This document shows, one piece after another, positions 34,080 through 41,686 of a stretch of DNA of 64,000 bases. A program made the position numbers and the translations under genes. The stretch lies in contig NZ_AUME01000012.1 in assembly GCF_000430525.1 (NCBI RefSeq), positions 1-64,000 of the forward strand. Reading direction: 5' to 3'. How positions within the stretch are numbered: position 1 is the stretch's first letter; each line of letters starts with the position of its first letter. Below the pieces are notes generated by a model, which did not search any database, was not told where the DNA came from, and was given only the letters and a program-made list of their open reading frames with translations. The stretch comes from Prevotella corporis DSM 18810 = JCM 8529. GTDB lineage: Bacteria > Bacteroidota > Bacteroidia > Bacteroidales > Bacteroidaceae.

Positions 34080-35342
34080 TTAACAGTTAAAAAGCAATGC
34101 GTTAATCTCCTCGTCCTGTTCTCTCATTTTTGTAACCGTCTCAAAAAAAGTCAGCATCGGGATACCTCCCTCGTTAATTGACAAATCGTCTATAATGACT
34201 TGAGATGATGTGTTCTCTTGATGGAAATAATACGCCTTGACCATTGACGAATCTATAAAGACTAACGGACTTATACAATTCTTTACACTATAAGCATTAA
34301 ATTTTTCCTTGTCTTTTGCTCGAATATTTCCTAATTTAATTAACTGATTAATTCTGTCCAAGAAATAGTCACTATGAGTGGTAATAGTAAATATATAATT
34401 TCTATTGATACATTGTGCTATCAAATCAGCAACAGCTATTTGCATTGCTGGATGCAAATGTGCTTCCGGCTCCTCCAAACACACAGAAGCTCTTGCTTCT
34501 GGATTGTTCTTAAGAAGATAAAGTAACGGGCTTATTTCCTTAATGGATGAAGCTGCCGCAGACATATTAATATGTTTTCCATCGGACAAAACCAAATATT
34601 CCTTGTTATTTTTTGTGATAATGTCTCCGCCCACAATCTCTTGTATAGAAGAGAAATAGTCCGATTTGCTCTCTGTTTCATCACAAGTTGTGCAATAGTT
34701 ATTATCCAATAAGAACCGATTATACATTCCCCTCTTATTGTCTTGCACAACAGAATTTATGATGGAATAATCCGCGTTAACCAATGCTCCATTAGCCGGT
34801 GGAAAGAGAAGTGCTCGCATATAGGAATATCCCGACAATATACGAAAAATATAAAACTTTAATGAAAGCGCAACCGTTGTATCAACTGATAGGAATACGC
34901 GTTGTGAAAAAGAATCCCCATTAATGGTTAGTCTCACCAAGTCTTTTGCTCCTTTTTCTCTGTCTTCTTCTGTAACTTTTATTTTTTGATATGAAACAGA
35001 TATGGGGTTACCAAAATCCAAGAATTGATACTCTACATGACATTCCAAATCCGGATCACCCAAAAACGAACGCATAAAATTTTCTACATGCTCATTCAGA
35101 TAAGATGACAGCATCTCCTCGGTAATTATAAATTCTCCCGAGTCTTGATCTTTGGCAAACTCTTTATAGAAGCCTGTCATCTCTTCAAAATCTAAAAGAC
35201 TGTTAAAAAAATAATATGTAAGGTAATTGGCATAACTCTTTCCTAATTTAGATTTTCCTGTAAAAATCATAAATGGTGCCAATTGAAACTGTACATTTTT
35301 TAAAGGACCGAATTTATGTACTTTTATAATTATTTTCTTCAT
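34080..35342 (-). CDS. ABC-type AAA ATPase (RecF/OLD-like)
   Basis: A 420-residue ATPase of the RecF/SMC/OLD group. Walker A is GKSKLGKS (29-36), a degenerate signature-like NMSAAASSIKEISPLLYLL stands at about 259-277, Walker B is VCLEEPEAHLHP (287-298) with the EEPE-H-L-P form typical of AAA_15/AAA_21 proteins, and TTHSDYF (321-327) is the H-switch. Between the two halves is a region of about 200 residues with Cys219-x-x-Cys (TTCDE) in place of a long coiled coil. There is no Toprim domain, unlike OLD proteins. ATPases of this group serve as sensors or motors in several anti-phage systems with a separate effector gene; the nuclease-like gene downstream would be that effector. The defence role is inferred. 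Confidence 0.82.
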   Translation of the reverse strand: MKKIIIKVHKFGPLKNVQFQLAPFMIFTGKSKLGKSYANYLTYYFFNSLLDFEEMTGFYKEFAKDQDSGEFIITEEMLSSYLNEHVENFMRSFLGDPDLECHVEYQFLDFGNPISVSYQKIKVTEEDREKGAKDLVRLTINGDSFSQRVFLSVDTTVALSLKFYIFRILSGYSYMRALLFPPANGALVNADYSIINSVVQDNKRGMYNRFLLDNNYCTTCDETESKSDYFSSIQEIVGGDIITKNNKEYLVLSDGKHINMSAAASSIKEISPLLYLLKNNPEARASVCLEEPEAHLHPAMQIAVADLIAQCINRNYIFTITTHSDYFLDRINQLIKLGNIRAKDKEKFNAYSVKNCISPLVFIDSSMVKAYYFHQENTSSQVIIDDLSINEGGIPMLTFFETVTKMREQDEEINALLFNC

Positions 35343-35461
35343 TGGGATTCTGTATAATTGTTGCTATATTTCAAATCAGTGCTTTTATGATAGGTTAAAT
35401 TTCTATGATTCAAACGACTTGAAAAAGTAGCTGTTGCTATATACTGCTACAATCCTTTTTT

Positions 35462-35806
35462 TCAGAACATCCGTAGCACTTTCTCCATGTCGATGCCGGA
35501 AGGGTTATCGCACTTACATTTCCATTTCTTTATCACTTCGTATGTCACCATTATCTTTTATATATCAAGTGCCGATTTGTCGACGGGAAAGGTATTGTGG
35601 TCGAAACTGGTGGTTTTCTTCCGTTTAAACTTACGGCATCCTCTAACAAACTCAAGAACATTATACTCCCACCCATTTCCCCACTCTTCTTCAATATCAA
35701 AATCGAAGGATTTGGCGTGGATCTGCTTGCATCATTTTCGATGAGTTTCCATTGGTGTCGATATTATTATTTGACGAATCTACTATAAAACGTCGGGGGT
35801 TATAAA
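35462..35806 (-). pseudogene. degenerate unknown gene upstream of the ATPase
   Basis: No intact gene lies in 35343-35919, but decayed coding sequence does. One minus frame runs from about 35806 and reads LYNPRRFIVDSSNN and onward to QILRF, then breaks at a T run. The next frame continues FDIEEEWGNGWEYNVLEFV and on to a stop at SALDI. The same frame then resumes MVTYEVIKKWKCKCDN and ends MEKVLRMF at 35462. One indel and one in-frame stop therefore split a possible gene of about 115 codons. No family is recognised. The remaining bases up to 35919 and down to 35343 hold nothing I can support. Confidence 0.4.
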
Positions 35807-35919
35807 GCTATCTCAGCTGTTTTATGGAAAAACACAAGCCGTCAGTTTGTGTGTAGGAGGTATTTGGTTTCCATGCTAATAGACTTATCCCACATTTTTT
35901 TGATTAACATACTATTGTA

Positions 35920-36627
35920 TCACCATGGTTCATATCCTTCGGGTTCAACCGCTTCTACAGATGCTTTAGCCGCTTCCAAGTCAAAGTATTTGGAATCCTC
36001 AACCTCTCCGTATTCTTTCATATCTTCATATCCCCACGATCCGCCACAATCTTCTTCGGGGCAAGCTCCTTTGCCAGCCGTACACGAGGCATGGGGATGC
36101 AATTCTTCTATAATGTCCTCAAGCGTGATGTCGTGAATCCAGTCATCACCGAAATCGTAAACGTAACAGAGTTTATGCTTAGGAGCGAGCTTTTCTCCAT
36201 AAAACTCTCCCACCGTGAACTCGCGGGCATTATAGTCGGGAGCATCGCCCCAATCATCCTCATGTATCTCGGCTATCGTCAGCACATGACTGTAAGGTGT
36301 GTCTCCAAAGCTATACAGATGTTCGTTCCACCAGCCGAACGCCTCTTGAATTACGGCATGGAATCCTGAGAAGGTGAAGTTGGCAGGTACCAACACACGC
36401 CGCCATACGGGTGGCTTGGTGATACCTCGCAACTTAATCTTGAACTGATAGGTGAGTTTCAGTCCCTTCTTTCCTCTTGGACTTGTCGTCGTCATACGTG
36501 CTATGAACTTGTTACCTCCAGCGAATGATTGCAAAGCATCCGCCAACGCATCGATATCATGCAGTTGCAAATCGAATATTGGCTCTGGCTGTGTCTGCTT
36601 TATGATTTTTGTCTTTTTATTTGTCAT
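35920..36627 (-). CDS. plasmid pRiA4b ORF-3 family protein
   Basis: A 235-residue protein with the pRiA4b_ORF3 domain: LTYQFKIKLRGITKPPVWRR (about 54-73), FSGFHAVIQEAFGWWNEHLY, a YSHVLTIAEIHEDDW loop, CYVYDFGDDWIHDITLE (about 155-171), and a Cys-containing CPEEDCGGSWGYEDM region. The first 45 residues are a Lys/Gln-rich extension. The domain is widespread on mobile elements and chromosomes and has no firmly established activity. It is an accessory gene, not a glycan gene, and sits between a broken gene upstream and another downstream inside the polysaccharide locus. Its presence supports the view that 33.4-37.0 kb is an inserted island. Confidence 0.9.
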   Translation of the reverse strand: MTNKKTKIIKQTQPEPIFDLQLHDIDALADALQSFAGGNKFIARMTTTSPRGKKGLKLTYQFKIKLRGITKPPVWRRVLVPANFTFSGFHAVIQEAFGWWNEHLYSFGDTPYSHVLTIAEIHEDDWGDAPDYNAREFTVGEFYGEKLAPKHKLCYVYDFGDDWIHDITLEDIIEELHPHASCTAGKGACPEEDCGGSWGYEDMKEYGEVEDSKYFDLEAAKASVEAVEPEGYEPW

Positions 36628-36633
36628 CTGAAA

Positions 36634-37020
36634 TCAATTAATCTTATCACTATCTATGTTACCCTTAGTAATATATAAATTACTTAGGTCATCATTGAGA
36701 TCTTCTTTTTTTGTGTATTTACGTGTACTACTGAACTTGTCATTATCCAAACCGAGGGTCATGCTTACTTCGTAACCTCTCCCTTTTCGTCCTTTTGCCA
36801 TATCTGTGGACACTCTTACTAAATCCACATCCTTAAACGGTGTTGTGGTTTCTAAACGAATAAGCTGAGACTCATAGCTTCCTGTACCCACCTGCAGGCA
36901 ATCCACACTCTAATATGAGCTAACAAGTTTGCCGTCTACTGTCAATTCCCATTTATGACCGTATTTATCAGCTGCGTAAAATGTTTGCGGAGTATGTTTT
37001 TTGTTCACATCCTTGTACAT
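36634..37020 (-). pseudogene. unknown gene interrupted by an in-frame TAG
   Basis: From the ATG at 37020 a frame begins MYKDVNKKHTPQTFYAADKY and runs for 36 codons to a TAG at 36912-36910. The same frame continues directly after the stop through SVDCLQVGTGSYESQ and FKDVDLVRVSTDMAKG to IDSDKIN, with a stop at 36634. The whole would be about 128 residues, hydrophilic, with no signal peptide or membrane segment. A single base change would restore it. A GTG at 36906 could start the second part, but it lies inside what looks like one continuous domain. The family is unknown. The 3' end is 6 bp before the pRiA4b ORF-3 gene. Confidence 0.5.
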
Positions 37021-37062
37021 ATTATTAAATTAAAATGTATTCTTTAGCAGTCTATTACTTCT

Positions 37063-38280
37063 TTATCCTTGCAGCGACTGCCTGTACCAGTCGTACAACT
37101 TCTGCACGCCCTGCTCTATTTCCACCTTGTGCGTCCAACCTAAAGAGTGAAGTTTTGACACATTGATGAGCTTGCGTGGAGTACCGTCGGGTTTGCTTTC
37201 ATCCCACACAACGGTTCCCGTGAAGCCAACGGTTCGTACAATGAGTTCGGAGAGTTGCTTGATGGTCAGCTCCTTTCCCGTACCTATGTTGATATGACAG
37301 TTGCGTATCTCGCCAAGGGAGGGAATGGCACCGCCACGCCCCTCGCTATTGTTGCGATCTACTTCTCCATCAGTAGCAGTGCCGTAAAACACGCTCGAAT
37401 ACTTGTCTATGCCGATAATATCCTTAAAATCTACATTTAGAAGGATGTGTACCGAAGCATCTGCCATATCCTCACTCCAAAGAAACTCACGCAGTGGCGA
37501 GCCCGTTCCCCAAAGAGTTACTCGATTATCTTCGATGCCATAAAACCTCAATGCCTGCAAGATACGTTCTTTACAGCACTCGCCGTCAACATTGTCTTTT
37601 CCTATTTTTTCTGCCAAGGCTTTAACGGGATTAATCGGTCGCTTGTTCATGTCCACCCGAATGGCATCCCAGTTGTTCTCATTGATGAGCTTTGCTAAAT
37701 AGATTTTGCGCATCATAGCCGGCATCACATGGCTGTTCTCCAAATGAAAGTTGTCATTTGGACCATAGAGATTGGTGGGCATCACGGCAATATAATTCGT
37801 TCCGTATTGAAAATTATAGCTCTCGCACATTTTCAATCCAGCAATCTTTGCTATCGCATATTCCTCGTTACTATATTCTAATGGTGAGGTGAGCAACGCA
37901 TCTTCTTTCATGGGCTGTGGAGCATTCTTTGGATAGATGCAAGTTGAACCCAGAAAAAGAAGTTTCTGTACTTTGTATTTATAAGTACTTGAGATGACGT
38001 TGCACTGTATCATCATATTTTGCATGATGAAGTCTGCTCTGTAAAGGCTATTTGCCATAATTCCACCCACAAATGCAGCTGCTAACACAACCGCATCGGG
38101 TCGTTCATTGCAGAAAAAATCGTCAACATCTTGCTGATTCGTCAGGTCTAATTCAGAATGAGTTCTACCGACGAGATTGGTGTAGCCTCGTTGTAAGAGA
38201 TTGTTCCAAATGGCAGAGCCGACAAGTCCACGATGTCCGGCAATATATATTTTAGATTCAGGCGTTAAAGTCATATCCAA
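37063..38280 (-). CDS. fcl: GDP-L-fucose synthase
   Basis: This enzyme (GDP-4-keto-6-deoxy-mannose epimerase/reductase) makes the last step to GDP-L-fucose, using NADPH. The cofactor loop AGHRGLVGSAIW (about 14-25), the family motif LVGRTHSELDLTN (about 36-48), VVLAAAFVGGIMANS, LGSTCIYPK with the catalytic Ser/Cys region, YAIAK, and LYGPNDNFHLENSHVMPA are all present. At 405 residues it is longer than the roughly 320 of E. coli WcaG, mainly through an insert near 200-245 and another near 300-325, as is common in Bacteroidetes. It follows gmd with a 19-bp gap, and the two form the GDP-fucose supply for the locus. Confidence 0.95.
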   Translation of the reverse strand: MDMTLTPESKIYIAGHRGLVGSAIWNNLLQRGYTNLVGRTHSELDLTNQQDVDDFFCNERPDAVVLAAAFVGGIMANSLYRADFIMQNMMIQCNVISSTYKYKVQKLLFLGSTCIYPKNAPQPMKEDALLTSPLEYSNEEYAIAKIAGLKMCESYNFQYGTNYIAVMPTNLYGPNDNFHLENSHVMPAMMRKIYLAKLINENNWDAIRVDMNKRPINPVKALAEKIGKDNVDGECCKERILQALRFYGIEDNRVTLWGTGSPLREFLWSEDMADASVHILLNVDFKDIIGIDKYSSVFYGTATDGEVDRNNSEGRGGAIPSLGEIRNCHINIGTGKELTIKQLSELIVRTVGFTGTVVWDESKPDGTPRKLINVSKLHSLGWTHKVEIEQGVQKLYDWYRQSLQG

Positions 38281-38299
38281 TATAAAGAATTATCTACTA

Positions 38300-39382
38300 T
38301 TAAATTTGTGATTTCAAATGTATTTTCTTCACAAACTTTATATCATGTTCAACCATGATTCTTACGAGTTCTTCAAAGCTTGTCTTGCGTGGGTTCCAAC
38401 CAAGTTTTTCTTTTGCTTTTGTAGGATCTCCTAACAATTGCTCAACTTCAGATGGGCGGAAATATTGTGGATCCACCTCAACCAGTGATTTTCCTGTCGC
38501 TTTGTCGATTCCCTTTTCATTGATGCCTTCACCTTGCCATTCCAAGTCAATTCCAACATGATGGAAGGCCAGGGTGGCAAAATCCCTTACATTGTGATAT
38601 TCGCCTGTGGCAATTACAAAGTCCTCTGGCTTGTCCTGTTGGAGAATCAGCCACATACATTCCACATAGTCTTTTGCATAGCCCCAGTCGCGCAGAGCAT
38701 TCAGGTTGCCAAGATATAGTTTGTCTTGAAAACCTTGTGCAATTCGCGCTGCTGCCAACGTAATTTTTCTTGTTACGAAATTTTCGCCTCGTCGTTCACT
38801 TTCATGATTGAACAATATTCCGTTGCAGCAATACATATTGTAGCTCTCGCGATAATTTTTTATGATCCAAAAGCCATACAATTTTGCAACAGCATAAGGT
38901 GAGCGCGGATAAAATGGTGTCGTTTCCTTCTGAGGAATTTCCTGAACTTGTCCAAATAATTCTGATGTGCTGGCCTGATATATCCGGCAAGATTTTTCAA
39001 GTCCACATATTCTCACAGCTTCAAGCAACCTCAATACCCCCACGGCATCGGTTTCCGCTGTATATTCCGGCACTTCGAAGCTGACTTTTACGTGGCTCTG
39101 TGCTGCAAGATTGTATATTTCTGTCGGCTTAATCTCACCAATAATTCTAATGAGCGACGACGAGTCGGTCATGTCGGCCCAATGAAGGTTGACAAGTCGC
39201 TGCTTCTTCATGTCGCGAACCCACTCATCAAGGTAGAGATGCTCTATTCGTTGTGTGTTGAATGATGAACTTCTTCGTAGAAGTCCGTGCACTTCATATC
39301 CCTTGTCGATTAAAAACTCTGCGAGATAGCTCCCGTCTTGTCCTGTGATTCCTGTGATTAATGCTACTTTGTTTGTTGTCAT
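38300..39382 (-). CDS. gmd: GDP-mannose 4,6-dehydratase
   Basis: A 360-residue extended SDR that converts GDP-D-mannose to GDP-4-keto-6-deoxy-mannose. It has the NADP loop [15 protein letters not shown] (about 10-24), [38 protein letters not shown], the [20 protein letters not shown] substrate loop, YAVAK with the catalytic YxxxK, and [17 protein letters not shown]. The fit to bacterial Gmd is near complete in length and motifs. It overlaps the UDP-galactopyranose mutase gene by 4 bp and is followed by GDP-fucose synthase. The route from mannose-6-phosphate to GDP-mannose is not encoded here. Confidence 0.97.
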   Translation of the reverse strand: MTTNKVALITGITGQDGSYLAEFLIDKGYEVHGLLRRSSSFNTQRIEHLYLDEWVRDMKKQRLVNLHWADMTDSSSLIRIIGEIKPTEIYNLAAQSHVKVSFEVPEYTAETDAVGVLRLLEAVRICGLEKSCRIYQASTSELFGQVQEIPQKETTPFYPRSPYAVAKLYGFWIIKNYRESYNMYCCNGILFNHESERRGENFVTRKITLAAARIAQGFQDKLYLGNLNALRDWGYAKDYVECMWLILQQDKPEDFVIATGEYHNVRDFATLAFHHVGIDLEWQGEGINEKGIDKATGKSLVEVDPQYFRPSEVEQLLGDPTKAKEKLGWNPRKTSFEELVRIMVEHDIKFVKKIHLKSQI

Positions 39383-40515
39383 TTAATTTCCATGTTAAGC
39401 ACTCTATCTACGATAGGTGCCATGTCGTAATATTTGTATTCTGCCAGACGACCGCCAAAAATTACATTTGCCTCTTTGTCTGCCAATTTTTTATATCGTT
39501 GATAAAGGGAATTGTTCCTTTCGTCATTGACTGGATAATATGGTTCCATCCCCGGTTGCCATTCTGTTGAGAACTCTTTCGATATGATTGTCTTTGGGCA
39601 TTTGTTAATGTCTTGTCCGAACAATTCGAAATGTTTGTGCTCAATTATTCGTGTATATGGAACTTTTGCGTCAGTGTAGTTGATGACGGCATTGCCTTGA
39701 TAGTTTGCAGAATTGATTATTTCTTCCTCAAAACGTACAGTGCGGTATTCAAGTTTTCCCAATTGATAGTTGAAAAATTCATCAATTTTTCCTGTAAAAA
39801 CCAATTTGTCTGCAATCTTTTTCCAATCATCAGAATAATCAAAGAAGTTCATGTCCACTTTGGTCTCTACACCTTCGAGCAAGGCTTCTATGAGCTTGTT
39901 ATACCCTTCTTTGGGTATTCCCTGATAGCCATCATTGAAATAGTTGTTGTCGAAAATCAAACGAATGGGGAGGCGTTTGATAATGAATGCAGGGAGATCT
40001 GTGCATTTTCGCCCCCATTGTTTTTCGGTATATCCCTTTATCAGTCTTTCGTAGATGTCCTTGCCGATAAGAGACAGGGCCTGCTCTTCAAGGTTTCGGG
40101 GTTCTTGAATCCCCTCGGTCCGCATCTTTTCGATGGCCTCGAACCGTTGTGCCTCCAACTTCTTTTCTGCTTCTTCGGGTGTGGTGACTCCCCACATCTG
40201 ATAGAAGGTGTTCATGTTAAACGGAAGATTGTATAATTTCCCTTGATAATTTGCAACAGGAGAATTGGTATAGCGATTGAACTCAACCAACGAATTTACA
40301 AAGTTCCATACACGCTTGCTGTTGGTATGGAAAATATGTGCTCCATACTTGTGTATGTTAATACCCTCCTTATTTTCACAATAGAGATTTCCGCCAAGTT
40401 GAGGACGCTTGTCAATCACGAGACATTTTTTGCCTTTTCTCTTAGCTTGATACGCGAACATCGAGCCGAACAAGCCTGCGCCAACTATGAGGTAATCGTA
40501 TTCTGCCACGGACAA
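39379..40515 (-). CDS. glf: UDP-galactopyranose mutase
   Basis: A 378-residue flavoenzyme that interconverts UDP-galactopyranose and UDP-galactofuranose in the cytoplasm. It has the FAD loop [28 protein letters not shown] (about 34-45), [13 protein letters not shown] (about 51-63), [28 protein letters not shown], and the C-terminal [20 protein letters not shown] with the FAD-binding Arg. It is the first gene of the minus-strand locus as I read it, and no UpxY/UpxZ-type antiterminator gene precedes it. Its presence means the polysaccharide probably contains galactofuranose. A possible promoter box is about 220 bp upstream. Confidence 0.97.
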   Translation of the reverse strand: MSVAEYDYLIVGAGLFGSMFAYQAKRKGKKCLVIDKRPQLGGNLYCENKEGINIHKYGAHIFHTNSKRVWNFVNSLVEFNRYTNSPVANYQGKLYNLPFNMNTFYQMWGVTTPEEAEKKLEAQRFEAIEKMRTEGIQEPRNLEEQALSLIGKDIYERLIKGYTEKQWGRKCTDLPAFIIKRLPIRLIFDNNYFNDGYQGIPKEGYNKLIEALLEGVETKVDMNFFDYSDDWKKIADKLVFTGKIDEFFNYQLGKLEYRTVRFEEEIINSANYQGNAVINYTDAKVPYTRIIEHKHFELFGQDINKCPKTIISKEFSTEWQPGMEPYYPVNDERNNSLYQRYKKLADKEANVIFGGRLAEYKYYDMAPIVDRVLNMEIK

Positions 40516-40736
40516 TCAGATGGTTGTATAATAATCAGAGAATGGAAATTCTGAAAAGTAATCTAAGAAAAGATCAATTTGTAAAATTACTCTTTTGAGG
40601 TGCAAATTAGAAATAAGAATCTTATCCTCTTTATGTGACAAAAGGACTATAAATTTTAATTCTAACAACAACCTCCACATATAGGCTGTTGAAGCCCGCA
40701 GAGTAACTTGAGTCAGATTTTTTGATTATTTGACTG

Positions 40737-40744
40737 CAAAGATA
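40737..40744 (-). promoter_or_regulatory. probable -7 box for the polysaccharide locus
   Basis: TATCTTTG on the minus strand matches TAnnTTTG and would give a leader of about 215 nt before glf. The -33 region is only TTGG-like. The 40516-40951 gap otherwise contains AT-rich DNA, with no gene I can support on either strand. Confidence 0.5.
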
Positions 40745-40935
40745 GAAATAATAATCGGTAATACCAATGATCAACCCGCTAAATTGTCGAGAAAAATTAC
40801 AGATTGTATAATTTATTGCCACGGATGTTCTAAATTGCGATCATCTTTCTTCTAATTCTTATTTCCGTTCTTTCACTTTTCTATTTGGCTGCATATAAAA
40901 TTTCTTAATCAGATCAGCATATTTCGAGTTTTTTG

Positions 40936-40943
40936 TAACTTTG
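40936..40943 (+). promoter_or_regulatory. -7 box for mtgA
   Basis: TAACTTTG matches the Bacteroidetes -7 box and lies only 8 bp before the ATG, implying a leaderless or nearly leaderless transcript. No clear TTTG at -33. Confidence 0.5.
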
Positions 40944-40951
40944 CAATCATT

Positions 40952-41641
40952 ATGGTTAAGAAAGTTCTAAAAGTAATTCGATGGTCAGTTGGGATGATAT
41001 TTGTTTCAACCATTTTGGCAGTTGTGGTTTATAGGTTTATCCCTATTTATTTTACCCCCTTAATGTTCTCTCGTTGCTTCGAACAAATGTCAAATGGTGA
41101 AGATGTTAAACTTTATCATGAATGGATTCCTTTAAGTGAAATGCCAAAGTCTATGCCTGTTGCAGTAATGGCAAGTGAAGACCAACGATTCTTAACTCAC
41201 CATGGCTTCGATTATCAGGCTATTGAGCAGGCCGCCAAGGAGCATTTGATGGACGGTAAGAAACTGCGAGGCGGCTCTACTATCTCGCAGCAAACGGCCA
41301 AGAATGTTTTTCTATGGCAAGGTCGTTCATGGGTTCGTAAAGGACTCGAGACCTATTTTACTTTCTTTATAGAAATGATGTGGAGTAAGCAACGAATCAT
41401 GGAGGTATATTTAAATTCCATTGAAATGGGAGATGGAATCTACGGTGTGCAAGCATGTGCGAAGCAAAACTTTGGTATCGACGCTAAAAACTTGAGTAGG
41501 GGAGATTGTGCGCTCATAGCCGCCACATTGCCCAACCCCCGTCGCTTTTCATCCAAAAGCCCTGGCCCTTACATGAGAAAACGCCTGCGTCAGATAGAAA
41601 ATCAGATGAAAAATATTTCTCCATTCCCTAAAGAACATTGA
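40952..41641 (+). CDS. mtgA: monofunctional peptidoglycan transglycosylase
   Basis: A GT51 enzyme that polymerises lipid II into glycan strands at the outer face of the inner membrane. The 229-residue protein has one N-terminal membrane anchor (about 10-30), the first catalytic glutamate Glu76 in AVMASEDQRFLTHHGFD, RGGSTISQQTAKNVFLW (about 106-122), and RKGLETYFTFFIEMMWSKQR with the later conserved Glu, then EVYLNSIEMGDGIYGVQAC. There is no transpeptidase domain, and length matches E. coli MtgA. It is followed 45 bp later by the helicase gene, probably in one transcript. Confidence 0.95.
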   Translation: MVKKVLKVIRWSVGMIFVSTILAVVVYRFIPIYFTPLMFSRCFEQMSNGEDVKLYHEWIPLSEMPKSMPVAVMASEDQRFLTHHGFDYQAIEQAAKEHLMDGKKLRGGSTISQQTAKNVFLWQGRSWVRKGLETYFTFFIEMMWSKQRIMEVYLNSIEMGDGIYGVQACAKQNFGIDAKNLSRGDCALIAATLPNPRRFSSKSPGPYMRKRLRQIENQMKNISPFPKEH

Positions 41642-41686
41642 GATTCTAACCAGTTCTTACTTAGAGGAGATTAGAATACGATTGAT

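Noticed and set aside
36910-36912. TAG as a recoded codon (read-through or pyrrolysine)
   Set aside because: No supporting context: no conserved downstream structure, no known use of pyrrolysine in this group, and neighbouring genes are also broken. A nonsense mutation is simpler.
39613-40236. Plus-strand open frame of 207 codons
   Set aside because: It is antisense to glf, a clear housekeeping-type match over its full length.
40611-40864. Invertible promoter bounded by 10-bp inverted repeats upstream of glf
   Set aside because: The repeats are short and AT-rich, of a kind expected by chance, and no nearby recombinase is visible. Kept only as a side note in a finding.
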